A stretch of 64,000 nucleotides of DNA, taken from positions 13,572 through 77,571 of the forward strand of contig NZ_SPQM01000009.1 of the NCBI RefSeq assembly GCF_004570345.1, written 5' to 3'. This stretch comes from Blastococcus sp. CT_GayMR20. GTDB taxonomy: Bacteria; Actinomycetota; Actinomycetes; Mycobacteriales; Geodermatophilaceae. Of the stretch, positions 23,751 through 32,398 are shown one piece after another. The notes under the pieces were generated by a model. The model had not been told where the DNA came from, made no database searches, and saw only the letters and a program-made list of their open reading frames with translations. Position 1 is the first letter of the stretch. Each line of letters opens with the position of its first letter. A program made the position numbers and the translations under genes.

Positions 23751-24461
23751 TCAGTCCTCGCCGAGGGCGGTCGCGTCCGACGCCATGCTCGTGGGCCCCT
23801 CCCCGCCGGAGCCGTCGGTGATCGCACCGAAGTAGGCCTCGAGCTTCTCCCGGCGGGGCGTCACGAACAGCCCCCGCGCCTCGACCAGCGGCTGGTCGGG
23901 TGCCGCGGCGAGGGCGACGGTGCCGACGATGAGCGACTTGCGCCCGTCGCTCTCCGCCACGGAGCCGCGGAAGACCAGGGGCTCGCCGACCGGCAGGGGG
24001 CCGCGGTAGTCCAGCTCCAGGTGGGCGGTCATGCCCCAGACGCCGGCGGCGGCCGCGGTGTCCCCGAGGACCTGGTCCATGAGCAGCGCGCTCATGCCCC
24101 CGTGCACGTAGCTGGGGGGACCCTCGTAGGCGACGCCCAGCACCGCCTCCCCGGCCACCCCGTCGCCGGAGCGACGGAGCACCAGCGGTGGGGCCAGCGC
24201 GCTGCCCACCCCGGTCACGGGGTTGAAGACCCGGCGGCCGGTCCGTACGTCGTCGAGCGCGGACAGCTGCGAGGCCGGACGGCGCGCGGCGGCCAGCCGC
24301 TCGGTCACCTGGCGGACCAGCTCCGCGGCCGCGCGCACCTCGCCGGCCGGGACGGTGGTCGTCACCGACACCTCGATCAGCTCGCGCAGCGCCGTCGCGA
24401 GATCGGCTGCGGCGGCCAGCGGTTCGGTGTCGGGGATGGTCCCGGAGTCGTCCTTGGTCAC
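23751..24461 (-). CDS. PaaI-like hotdog-fold thioesterase
   Basis: A 236-aa protein. The C-terminal hotdog domain (about residues 90-205) has the PaaI-type active-site stretch YVHGGMSALLMDQVLG (His-Gly-Gly with the helix carrying the catalytic acid) followed by the strand LELDYRGPLPVGEPL. The roughly 85-residue N-terminal helical part is longer than in minimal PaaI proteins. It probably hydrolyses a small acyl-CoA. Its position between a histidine kinase gene and cysQ, with 1-12 nt gaps, suggests co-transcription rather than a sulfur-pathway role. GTG start. Copy at 25969-26679. Confidence 0.85.
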   Translation of the reverse strand: MTKDDSGTIPDTEPLAAAADLATALRELIEVSVTTTVPAGEVRAAAELVRQVTERLAAARRPASQLSALDDVRTGRRVFNPVTGVGSALAPPLVLRRSGDGVAGEAVLGVAYEGPPSYVHGGMSALLMDQVLGDTAAAAGVWGMTAHLELDYRGPLPVGEPLVFRGSVAESDGRKSLIVGTVALAAAPDQPLVEARGLFVTPRREKLEAYFGAITDGSGGEGPTSMASDATALGED

Positions 24462-24473
24462 GTCCGGATGCTG

Positions 24474-25161
24474 TCAGGACGGCGCGACCGGCTCCCCGCC
24501 GACCCCGGTGGCCGGCCGGTCCGCCGGGCCGGAGCGGGGGAGGCGGACGATGAAGGTCGCCCCCCTGCCCGGCGCAGTGGAGAGGTCCACGGTGCCGCCG
24601 TGCGCGGCCACGAGCGAGCTGACGATCGCCAGTCCGAGGCCGGTCCCGCCGGCCTCGCGGGTGCGCGAGGCGTCGGCCCGGTAGAAGCGCTCGAAGGCGC
24701 GTTCGGCGTCCGCGGGGTCCATGCCCGGGCCCTCGTCGGCCACCTGCAGGACCAGGCGGTCGGGATCGACGGCGTCCTGCGCCACGGTCAGCGTCACGCG
24801 GGTGCCGGGTGGGGTGTGCGTCAGCGCGTTCGTCACCAGGTTGCCGACGACCTGCCGCAGCCTGCCCTCGTCGCCCATCACCACGGGGACGTCGGTGAGC
24901 GAGTCGTCCAGGTGCAGGGCGACGGGCCGGTCGGGCTGCACGGCCGTGGCGTCGTGGACGGCGTCACCGGCGATGCCGGCGAGGTCCACCGGCCCGAAGG
25001 TGAGCGGGCGCTGCTGGTCCAGTCGGGCGAGCAGGAGGAGGTCCTCGACGAGCAGCCCCATCCGGGACCCCTCGGACTCGATGCGCTCCATCAGCCGGCG
25101 GACGTCCTCGTCGGTCCGGACGGCGCCCTGCCGGTAGAGCTCGGCGAAGCCGCGGATCGAG
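24474..25161 (-). pseudogene. Sensor histidine kinase fragment lacking the phospho-acceptor histidine
   Basis: Left-arm copy of the kinase at 25219-25956. It contains the end of the DHp domain and the complete ATPase domain, but the inverted-repeat junction removes everything before SIRGFAELYRQ. The H-box is therefore missing. The open frame continues to 25259 through antisense spacer sequence, giving an artificial N-terminus with no homology (MRSSWLASATKRRIRF). If the junction is real, the product is an ATPase domain without its autophosphorylation site; if artefact, this copy does not exist. Confidence 0.9.
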
Positions 25162-25268
25162 ACCGCCTTCCGCGCCCAGCAGATCTCGGAGGAGCAGGCC
25201 CGCAGCTCGGAGAACCGGATGCGCCGCTTCGTCGCCGACGCCAGCCACGAGCTGCGCACCCCGCTGAC
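25162..25268. other. 107-bp unique spacer at the palindrome centre
   Basis: The only single-copy sequence between the two arms. In plus orientation it is continuous coding sequence for the linker and H-box of the histidine kinase (TAFRAQQISEEQARSSENRM, then RRFVADASHELRTPLT). It is therefore in natural linkage with the right arm, and the abnormal joint is its left edge at 25161/25162. The flanking 12-mers CCGCGGATCGAG (25150-25161) and CTCGATCCGCGG (25269-25280) are inverted partners. No insertion sequence, att site or tandem repeat is present. Confidence 0.9.
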
Positions 25269-25956
25269 CTCGATCCGCGGCTTCGCCGAGCTCTACCGGC
25301 AGGGCGCCGTCCGGACCGACGAGGACGTCCGCCGGCTGATGGAGCGCATCGAGTCCGAGGGGTCCCGGATGGGGCTGCTCGTCGAGGACCTCCTCCTGCT
25401 CGCCCGACTGGACCAGCAGCGCCCGCTCACCTTCGGGCCGGTGGACCTCGCCGGCATCGCCGGTGACGCCGTCCACGACGCCACGGCCGTGCAGCCCGAC
25501 CGGCCCGTCGCCCTGCACCTGGACGACTCGCTCACCGACGTCCCCGTGGTGATGGGCGACGAGGGCAGGCTGCGGCAGGTCGTCGGCAACCTGGTGACGA
25601 ACGCGCTGACGCACACCCCACCCGGCACCCGCGTGACGCTGACCGTGGCGCAGGACGCCGTCGATCCCGACCGCCTGGTCCTGCAGGTGGCCGACGAGGG
25701 CCCGGGCATGGACCCCGCGGACGCCGAACGCGCCTTCGAGCGCTTCTACCGGGCCGACGCCTCGCGCACCCGCGAGGCCGGCGGGACCGGCCTCGGACTG
25801 GCGATCGTCAGCTCGCTCGTGGCCGCGCACGGCGGCACCGTGGACCTCTCCACTGCGCCGGGCAGGGGGGCGACCTTCATCGTCCGCCTCCCCCGCTCCG
25901 GCCCGGCGGACCGGCCGGCCACCGGGGTCGGCGGGGAGCCGGTCGCGCCGTCCTGA
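25219..25956 (+). CDS. Sensor histidine kinase, 5'-truncated at the fold-back
   Basis: The catalytic part of a membrane-type two-component kinase. The H-box is VADASHELRTPLTSIRGFAE (phospho-acceptor His); the N-box is QVVGNLVTNALTHTP; G1 is VADEGPGM; F is FERFYRAD; G2 is GGTGLGLAIV. A Pro/Gly-rich tail follows. Homology already starts at about 25153 (RIETAFRAQQ), but an in-frame stop at 25135-25137 and the junction remove the sensor, transmembrane and HAMP parts. The ATG at 25219 is an internal Met, not the native start. The partner response regulator would be expected just upstream and is absent for the same reason. PaaI-like gene 12 nt downstream. Confidence 0.92.
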   Translation: MRRFVADASHELRTPLTSIRGFAELYRQGAVRTDEDVRRLMERIESEGSRMGLLVEDLLLLARLDQQRPLTFGPVDLAGIAGDAVHDATAVQPDRPVALHLDDSLTDVPVVMGDEGRLRQVVGNLVTNALTHTPPGTRVTLTVAQDAVDPDRLVLQVADEGPGMDPADAERAFERFYRADASRTREAGGTGLGLAIVSSLVAAHGGTVDLSTAPGRGATFIVRLPRSGPADRPATGVGGEPVAPS

Positions 25957-25968
25957 CAGCATCCGGAC

Positions 25969-26679
25969 GTGACCAAGGACGACTCCGGGACCATCCCCGA
26001 CACCGAACCGCTGGCCGCCGCAGCCGATCTCGCGACGGCGCTGCGCGAGCTGATCGAGGTGTCGGTGACGACCACCGTCCCGGCCGGCGAGGTGCGCGCG
26101 GCCGCGGAGCTGGTCCGCCAGGTGACCGAGCGGCTGGCCGCCGCGCGCCGTCCGGCCTCGCAGCTGTCCGCGCTCGACGACGTACGGACCGGCCGCCGGG
26201 TCTTCAACCCCGTGACCGGGGTGGGCAGCGCGCTGGCCCCACCGCTGGTGCTCCGTCGCTCCGGCGACGGGGTGGCCGGGGAGGCGGTGCTGGGCGTCGC
26301 CTACGAGGGTCCCCCCAGCTACGTGCACGGGGGCATGAGCGCGCTGCTCATGGACCAGGTCCTCGGGGACACCGCGGCCGCCGCCGGCGTCTGGGGCATG
26401 ACCGCCCACCTGGAGCTGGACTACCGCGGCCCCCTGCCGGTCGGCGAGCCCCTGGTCTTCCGCGGCTCCGTGGCGGAGAGCGACGGGCGCAAGTCGCTCA
26501 TCGTCGGCACCGTCGCCCTCGCCGCGGCACCCGACCAGCCGCTGGTCGAGGCGCGGGGGCTGTTCGTGACGCCCCGCCGGGAGAAGCTCGAGGCCTACTT
26601 CGGTGCGATCACCGACGGCTCCGGCGGGGAGGGGCCCACGAGCATGGCGTCGGACGCGACCGCCCTCGGCGAGGACTGA
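25969..26679 (+). CDS. PaaI-like hotdog-fold thioesterase (right-arm copy)
   Basis: Identical to 23751-24461. In this arm the gene follows the kinase fragment by 12 nt and precedes cysQ by 1 nt, the arrangement most likely to be native. Confidence 0.85.
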   Translation: MTKDDSGTIPDTEPLAAAADLATALRELIEVSVTTTVPAGEVRAAAELVRQVTERLAAARRPASQLSALDDVRTGRRVFNPVTGVGSALAPPLVLRRSGDGVAGEAVLGVAYEGPPSYVHGGMSALLMDQVLGDTAAAAGVWGMTAHLELDYRGPLPVGEPLVFRGSVAESDGRKSLIVGTVALAAAPDQPLVEARGLFVTPRREKLEAYFGAITDGSGGEGPTSMASDATALGED

Positions 26680-26680
26680 C

Positions 26681-27415
26681 GTGGACGACGTCACCGTCGC
26701 CGGGGAGGCGGCCCGGGCCGCCGCGGCCGTCCTGCTGGAACTGCGCGGCGGGAAGATGACCGGCGGTGCGCTCGGGGACGCCGGGGACGCCGCGGCACAG
26801 GAAGCGATCCTCGCCGTCCTGTCGGAGGAACGGCCGGACGACGCCGTGTTCAGCGAGGAGGCGGTCGACGACCGGCGCCGGCTCACCGCGGACCGGGTCT
26901 GGATCGTCGACCCGCTCGACGGCACCCGGGAGTACGGGGACGGCCGCCACGACTGGGCGGTGCACGTGGCCCTCTGGGCCGGCGGCGAGCTGGCCGCGGC
27001 CGCCGTGGCCCTGCCGGCGCTCGGAGAGATCCTGCTGACCGACCCGGCGGTGCCGGTCCCCCCGGCGGTCCCGGCCGCCCGGCCACGCATCGCCGTCAGC
27101 CGCACCCGGCCCCCGGCCGAGGCCGACGCAGTCGCGGCTGCCCTCGACGGCGACCTCGTCCCCCTCGGCTCCGCCGGTTACAAGACCGTGGCCGTCGCCC
27201 GCGGCGAGGTCGACGCCTACGTGCACGCCGGCGGCATGTACCAGTGGGACTCCGCGGCCCCGGTCGCCGTCGCGCGTGCCGCCGGGCTCACCACCTGCCG
27301 ACTCGACGGCACCCCGCTGGTCTACAACGACCCCGATCCGTGGCTGCCTGACCTGGTGGTCTGCCGCCCGGAGCTGGCCGAACCGATCCTGGCTGCGGTG
27401 CGGTCTTCGTCATAG
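26681..27415 (+). CDS. cysQ: 3'(2'),5'-bisphosphate nucleotidase (right-arm copy)
   Basis: Identical to 23015-23749. The D-P-L-D-G-T metal motif and W-D-x-A-A-P motif are intact. Upstream of the cysDN pair on the same strand. Confidence 0.9.
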   Translation: MDDVTVAGEAARAAAAVLLELRGGKMTGGALGDAGDAAAQEAILAVLSEERPDDAVFSEEAVDDRRRLTADRVWIVDPLDGTREYGDGRHDWAVHVALWAGGELAAAAVALPALGEILLTDPAVPVPPAVPAARPRIAVSRTRPPAEADAVAAALDGDLVPLGSAGYKTVAVARGEVDAYVHAGGMYQWDSAAPVAVARAAGLTTCRLDGTPLVYNDPDPWLPDLVVCRPELAEPILAAVRSSS

Positions 27416-27427
27416 CGGACACTGGTC

Positions 27428-27454
27428 GGGAATCCGCACCAGTCCGATGCGGTT
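27428..27454 (+). promoter_or_regulatory. SigR-type promoter for cysDN (right-arm copy)
   Basis: GGGAAT at 27428-27433, 18-nt spacer, GTT at 27452-27454. The expected start near 27461 would leave a leader of about 42 nt before cysD. Confidence 0.5.
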
Positions 27455-27502
27455 GGCCGTCATGGCCGAGCACTGCCGTCGAACCTCCGGAGCCCCCCGC
27501 GC

Positions 27503-28423
27503 ATGACCAGTTCGGTAACGCTGCCCGACTACCGGCTGAGCCAGCTCGAGACGCTCGAGGCCGAGTCCATCCACGTGATCCGCGAGGTCGTGGCCGAGCT
27601 GGAGCGCCCCGTGCTGCTCTTCTCCGGCGGCAAGGACTCCATCGTGATGCTGGAGCTGGCCCGCAAGGCCTTCGCCCCGGCCCGCATCCCGTTCCCGGTG
27701 ATGCACGTGGACACCGGGCTGAACTTCCCCGACGTGCTGGAGTTCCGCGACAAGCGGGTGGCCGAGCTCGGCGTCCAGCTGATCGTCGCCTCCGTTCCGG
27801 ACGCCATCGCCGCCGGCACGGTCAAGGAGGAGCCCAACGGCTCCCGCAACCGCATCCAGACGCCTGTGCTGCTCGACGCGGTGGAGGAGCACGGGTTCAC
27901 GGCCCTGTTCGGCGGCGCACGGCGCGACGAGGACAAGGCGCGGGCGAAGGAGCGGGTGTTCTCCTTCCGCGACGAGTTCGGCCAGTGGGACCCGAAGAAC
28001 CAGCGCCCGGAGATCTGGGACCTCTACAACGGCCGGATCCACCTCGGCGAGTCGATCCGGGTCTTCCCGCTGTCGAACTGGACCGAGCTCGACATCTGGC
28101 AGTACATCCTCCGCGAGAACGTCGCGATCCCCCCGCTGTACCTCGCGCAGGAACGCGACGTCGTCGAGCGACAGGGGATGCTCTACGCGGTCAACGAGTT
28201 CATCCGGCCGAAGGACGGCGAGCAGGTCCGCCGGGAGACCGTCCGCTACCGCACCGTGGGCGACGCCAACCTGACCGCCGCGGTCCTGTCGGAGGCGACC
28301 ACCGTCGAGGAGGTCATCGCCGAGATCGCGGTGACCCGCATGACCGAGCGCGGCGCCACCCGTGGGGACGACAAGGTCAGCGACGCCGCCATGGAGGACC
28401 GGAAGAAGGAGGGCTACTTCTGA
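27503..28423 (+). CDS. cysD: Sulfate adenylyltransferase subunit 2 (right-arm copy)
   Basis: Identical to 22007-22927, with the PP-loop SGGKDS at residues 41-46. The stop codon shares one base with the cysN start (TGATG). Confidence 0.97.
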   Translation: MTSSVTLPDYRLSQLETLEAESIHVIREVVAELERPVLLFSGGKDSIVMLELARKAFAPARIPFPVMHVDTGLNFPDVLEFRDKRVAELGVQLIVASVPDAIAAGTVKEEPNGSRNRIQTPVLLDAVEEHGFTALFGGARRDEDKARAKERVFSFRDEFGQWDPKNQRPEIWDLYNGRIHLGESIRVFPLSNWTELDIWQYILRENVAIPPLYLAQERDVVERQGMLYAVNEFIRPKDGEQVRRETVRYRTVGDANLTAAVLSEATTVEEVIAEIAVTRMTERGATRGDDKVSDAAMEDRKKEGYF

Positions 28424-29724
28424 TGGCGGTCCCACTGCACTCACCGCTCGCCGAGCAGGCGCACGACAGGGTGCTCGCACGCAAGGACATCCTCCGGATC
28501 GCCACCGCCGGGTCCGTCGACGACGGCAAGAGCACGCTGATCGGCCGGCTGCTCTACGACAGCAAGGCGATCTTCGAGGACCAGTACGAGGCGGTCGAGC
28601 GCGCGAGCAAGGGCGACTACGTCGACCTCGCGCTGCTGACCGACGGGCTGCGCGCCGAGCGCGAGCAGGGCATCACGATCGACGTCGCCTACCGGTACTT
28701 CAGCACGCCGCGGCGCACGTTCATCCTCGCCGACACCCCGGGCCACGTGCAGTACACGCGGAACATGGTCACCGGGGCCTCCACCGCCGACCTGGCGATC
28801 GTCCTGGTCGACGCCCGCAAGGGAATGCTGGAGCAGAGCCGCCGGCACGCGTTCCTCGCCTCGCTGCTGCGCGTGCCCCACCTGGTCGTGGCGGTCAACA
28901 AGATGGACCTCGTCGACTGGTCCGAGGACGTCTACGAGCAGATCCGCGACGAGTTCAGCGCCTTCGCCGCCAAGCTGAACATCCCCGACCTCACCGTCGT
29001 CCCCATCTCGGCGCTGAACGGCGACAACGTGGTCACCCACTCGCCGAACACCCCCTGGTACGAGGGGACGACGCTGCTGCACCACCTCGAGCACGTGCAC
29101 GTCGCCAGCGACCGCAACCTGGTCGACCCACGCTTCCCGGTGCAGTACGTCATCCGCCCGCAGTCGGACGCGTTCCACGACTACCGCGGTTACGCCGGCA
29201 CGGTGGCCAGCGGTGTGCTCCGCCCCGGCGACGAGGTGCAGGTGCTGCCCAGCGGCCTGACCACCCGGATCGCCGGGATCGACGGCCCCCGCGGCCCCGT
29301 GGACGAGGCCTTCCCGCCCATGGCGGTCACCGTCCGGCTCGAGGACGACGTCGACGTCTCCCGGGGCGACCTGATCTGCCGGCCCGCCAACGCACCCGTC
29401 GCCACCCAGGACGTCGACGCGCTGGTCTGCTGGATGGCCGACGAGCCGCTGCGGCCGCGGCAGCGGATCGCGATCAAGCACACGACGCGGACGGTCCGCG
29501 GGATGGTCAAGGAACTGGCCTACCGGCTGGACGTGAACACGCTGCACCGCGACCCCGACGCCGGCGAGCTCGGGCTCAACGACATCGGGCGCGTGAAGTT
29601 GAGGGTCACCCAGCCGCTGTTCGTCGACGACTACACCCGCAACCGGGTCACCGGTCGCTTCATCCTGATCGACGAGGCGACCAACGCCACGGTCGGCGCC
29701 GGGATGCTCACCCCCGCAGGCTGA
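28423..29724 (+). CDS. cysN: Sulfate adenylyltransferase subunit 1 (right-arm copy)
   Basis: Identical to 20706-22007. GTPase motifs are intact and there is no fused APS kinase. No cysC, cysH or sulfite reductase gene lies in either arm, so the rest of the pathway is elsewhere. Confidence 0.96.
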   Translation: MAVPLHSPLAEQAHDRVLARKDILRIATAGSVDDGKSTLIGRLLYDSKAIFEDQYEAVERASKGDYVDLALLTDGLRAEREQGITIDVAYRYFSTPRRTFILADTPGHVQYTRNMVTGASTADLAIVLVDARKGMLEQSRRHAFLASLLRVPHLVVAVNKMDLVDWSEDVYEQIRDEFSAFAAKLNIPDLTVVPISALNGDNVVTHSPNTPWYEGTTLLHHLEHVHVASDRNLVDPRFPVQYVIRPQSDAFHDYRGYAGTVASGVLRPGDEVQVLPSGLTTRIAGIDGPRGPVDEAFPPMAVTVRLEDDVDVSRGDLICRPANAPVATQDVDALVCWMADEPLRPRQRIAIKHTTRTVRGMVKELAYRLDVNTLHRDPDAGELGLNDIGRVKLRVTQPLFVDDYTRNRVTGRFILIDEATNATVGAGMLTPAG

Positions 29725-31072
29725 CGGGGAGGACCTCGAAGCCGCGCAGTGTCTGCAGGTCCCGGCGCACCGGGCGGCCGCTGACCCGCAGCCTCGGGAA
29801 CCGCTCGGTGAGCGCACGCAGGCCGATCGTGGCCTCCATCCGGGCCAGGCCGGCACCGACGCAGTAGTGGATCCCGGCCGAGAAGGCGAGGTGGTCACGG
29901 GCATTGGCGCGGCCGATGTCGAACCGGGCCGGGTCGGGGAAGACCTCCGGGTCGCGGTTGGCGGCGCCGAGCAGCACCGTCACCCGGGCGCCCGCGCGCA
30001 CGTGGCGGCCCGCCAGCTCGACGTCGTCCTTGGCGGTCCGGCCGGTGATCTGCACCGGGCTGTCGTGGCGCAGGACCTCCTCCACCGCCCCGTCCCAGCC
30101 GGTGGGGTCGGCCCGCAGGGCGTCCCACTGGTCGCGGTGGGCGTCCAGCAGCACGACAGCGTTGCCGAGCAGGTTCATCGTCGTCTCGAAGCCGGCCCCC
30201 AGGAGCAGCATCACGGTCGCGTGCAGCTCGCGCTCGGTCAACGCCTCCTCCTCGGGAAGACCGACCAGCCGGCTGACCAGGTCCTCGCCCGGGTCCCGAC
30301 GCAACCGGGCGAAGTGCCCCCGGAGGAAGGCGTGCATCGCCCGCAGGGCGCGTTCGGACGCCACGTACCGGCGGAAGGGGAGGCCGGGGTCCAGCGTCGC
30401 GGCCGCGGCGGCGCCCCACCGCAGGAAGTCGACCCGGCGCTCGGCGGGCACGCCCAGCAGGTCGGCGATGACGAGGACGGGCAGCTGTGCGGCGTACGTC
30501 TCGACGAGGTCCACCTCGCCGTCGACACCAGCCGACCGCAGTTCGAGGGCGTCGAGCAGCGCATCCGCGGTGCGCCGGACGGCGGGCTCGAAGGCGGCGG
30601 TCGCCCGCGGGGTGAAGGCCCGGTTCACCAGCCGCCGGAAGCGGGTGTGGTCCGGTGGGTCCACGACGAGCATGGACGGTGGCTCCGCGACCCCGGTCGC
30701 GTCCGGGTCGTCGCCGAACCGCAGTGCCCAGCGGATCGGTGCCGGGGCCGCGGACCAGTGCCAGCCGACACCGAAGCGGTCCGAGCGGAGGACTTCCCCG
30801 GCGACCGGGTGCGATGTCGTCACCGGGCCGAGGCTGCCGGTCGTCAAGGGGCCGCGGGCGCGAAGCTGCTCGTAGAGGGCGTGAGGCTCGTTGCGCACCC
30901 CGCCGTCGCGGAGCAGCCGGCCGAGCGGTTCACCGTGGCGGGCGCCGCGCTCGAGGTAGACGGCGGGCAACCCGTGACGCACCGCCCAGCGGACGACGGT
31001 GCGCGCAGGGCGCAGGGCAGCGGACGGCACCCGGGCAGGAGGGGCAGCCGTGACCGGATTCTCCGTGCTCAC
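29708..31072 (-). CDS. Cytochrome P450 (right-arm copy)
   Basis: Identical to 19358-20722, with haem ligand Cys404 present. Convergent with cysN, with a 17-bp overlap of the coding ends. Confidence 0.95.
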   Translation of the reverse strand: MSTENPVTAAPPARVPSAALRPARTVVRWAVRHGLPAVYLERGARHGEPLGRLLRDGGVRNEPHALYEQLRARGPLTTGSLGPVTTSHPVAGEVLRSDRFGVGWHWSAAPAPIRWALRFGDDPDATGVAEPPSMLVVDPPDHTRFRRLVNRAFTPRATAAFEPAVRRTADALLDALELRSAGVDGEVDLVETYAAQLPVLVIADLLGVPAERRVDFLRWGAAAAATLDPGLPFRRYVASERALRAMHAFLRGHFARLRRDPGEDLVSRLVGLPEEEALTERELHATVMLLLGAGFETTMNLLGNAVVLLDAHRDQWDALRADPTGWDGAVEEVLRHDSPVQITGRTAKDDVELAGRHVRAGARVTVLLGAANRDPEVFPDPARFDIGRANARDHLAFSAGIHYCVGAGLARMEATIGLRALTERFPRLRVSGRPVRRDLQTLRGFEVLPVSLRG

Positions 31073-31138
31073 CGGCGCAGTCTGTCAGCGCCGGCACCGT
31101 CCCGTCCGGGCTGCACCGGTCGGGACGGCGCCGCGCCC

Positions 31139-31309
31139 TCAGGCCTGGTCGGTCGGTGCCGGAGCGTCGCTCGGGTCGCCGTTCCAGTCCTTGCCGGCCG
31201 TGTCGGCGTTCTCCGAGGCGCTGTCGGTCTGACCGGCGACGGTCTCGACCATCTCCTCGTCGGACAGGCCCTCGCCGGCGGCGTGGGTCGAACCGGTGGG
31301 CTCGCTCAT
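31139..31309 (-). CDS. Small acidic protein, 56 aa (right-arm copy)
   Basis: Identical to 19121-19291. Lies between the RsbW-like gene and the P450 gene, all on the minus strand. Confidence 0.6.
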   Translation of the reverse strand: MSEPTGSTHAAGEGLSDEEMVETVAGQTDSASENADTAGKDWNGDPSDAPAPTDQA

Positions 31310-31383
31310 CGTGCAGTCCCCTCTCGTCGCTGATCAGAGTCCCCCCAGCCGTCCCCGGTCGGCCCCGGCGGCAAACCCTCGCC

Positions 31384-31773
31384 TCAGTCGAGCGGCGGGC
31401 GAAGCTCGAACCACACCCGCTTGCCGCCACGGTGGTCCTCGGCCCCCCAGCGGTCCGCGATCGCCTGCACCATCCGCATGCCGCGGCCCCGTGGCCGGTC
31501 CAGCGAGAGCTGCTGGACGACGGGGCGCACGGAGGATCCGTCGATGACGGCGATGCGCAACCAATCCTCCGCCACCCCGACCTCCAGCGTGAGCGTCGAG
31601 TCGCCGCCGACGTGGTCGACGACGTTGGAGACGAGCTCGGTGACCAGCAGCGCCGCGTCCTCGCGGTCGTGCGGGACGTCCCACGCGCGCAGCAGCTCCA
31701 GGACCAGGTGACGGGACACGGGCACGCTGGGCGGGATCGAGGGAAGGTCGATGGACGCGGTGCGGCTGGACAT
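31384..31773 (-). CDS. RsbW-like ATP-binding protein (right-arm copy)
   Basis: Identical to 18657-19046. The ATG at 31773 was chosen as in the other copy; the open frame extends to 31872. Confidence 0.8.
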   Translation of the reverse strand: MSSRTASIDLPSIPPSVPVSRHLVLELLRAWDVPHDREDAALLVTELVSNVVDHVGGDSTLTLEVGVAEDWLRIAVIDGSSVRPVVQQLSLDRPRGRGMRMVQAIADRWGAEDHRGGKRVWFELRPPLD

Positions 31774-31884
31774 CAGGGCGGGGCTTCCGTTCTTCCGGTG
31801 GGGCGGGAAGAGGGCGCCCACGTCGATGTGGTCGTCCAGGCGGCCGGTGCCGCGCCTTTCCGTTGTGCGCAACTAAACACGGAG

Positions 31885-31964
31885 TGATGACGTCATGCAA
31901 GGGGGGTTGCATGTCATGCCTGTTGCATGTCACAACCATTGCATGCAATAGCCGTTGAATAAGG
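31885..31964. repeat. Iteron-like 16-bp array (right-arm copy)
   Basis: Mirror of 18466-18545. The core TTGCATG recurs every 16 bp in this orientation, just upstream of the HTH gene at 32007. Confidence 0.8.
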
Positions 31965-32006
31965 TAGTGTGCAACCGACTCGAGCCCTGGCAGAGGAGAG
32001 ACCGTC

Positions 32007-32390
32007 GTGAGCGCGGAGCCGCAGAATGGTCCCTCCGGGGACGCCGCTGAGCGCGCCCTCGCCGACCTCGTGCGGGAGCTCGACCGGTGCGTCGGCGAGC
32101 TCGAGCAGGCACGGACGCGCGCCGAGAAGCTCCTCGAGCACCGACGGTCCGGCGGGCCCTGGCTGGAGATCGTGACCACGGAGTCGCGCCCGCTCATCGT
32201 GGAACGGATCTCGACGGTCCTGTCCTCGCTCGCCACCGCCGGTCACTCCTGGCGCCGCGAGCAGGCGGCTGCCCTGCAGGCCGAGCAGATCAGCATCAAC
32301 CGGATCGCTGCGCTGTTCGGCGTGACCCGGCAGCGCATCTCGGCCCTGCTGAAGGAGCAGGACGCCGCGTCCGCGCCGACCGGCGACTGA
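32007..32390 (+). CDS. Small HTH DNA-binding protein (right-arm copy)
   Basis: Identical to 18040-18423. The GTG start lies 42 bp after the repeat array, which therefore occupies its promoter or leader. Confidence 0.7.
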   Translation: MSAEPQNGPSGDAAERALADLVRELDRCVGELEQARTRAEKLLEHRRSGGPWLEIVTTESRPLIVERISTVLSSLATAGHSWRREQAAALQAEQISINRIAALFGVTRQRISALLKEQDAASAPTGD

Positions 32391-32398
32391 AGGTCCCG

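Larger units (their letters stand above)
1..25161. repeat. Left arm of a giant inverted repeat (cut by window start)
   Basis: This arm is the reverse complement of 25269-50429. Position x corresponds to 50430-x for every gene pair checked, without a single indel, and all paired proteins are identical. Direct base comparison confirms the outer end (bases 1-10 against 50420-50429) and the inner end (12 nt at 25150-25161 against 25269-25280). The first mismatch toward the centre is 25162 against 25268. Because base 1 still pairs, the arm continues to the left of the window. No transposase, integrase or IS end lies at the inner boundary. See the findings for the artefact-versus-real question. Confidence 0.98.

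Noticed and set aside
25135..25289. Hairpin telomere or linear replicon end at the palindrome centre
   Set aside because: The centre is ordinary kinase coding sequence with no telomeric repeats, and the gene frame runs through it; nothing resembles protelomerase or terminal-protein sites.
24964..27105. A 713-codon frame spanning the kinase, thioesterase and cysQ region on the opposite strand
   Set aside because: An antisense frame overlapping three well-supported genes; its mirror at 23325-25466 is identical in origin and part of it is generated only by the junction.
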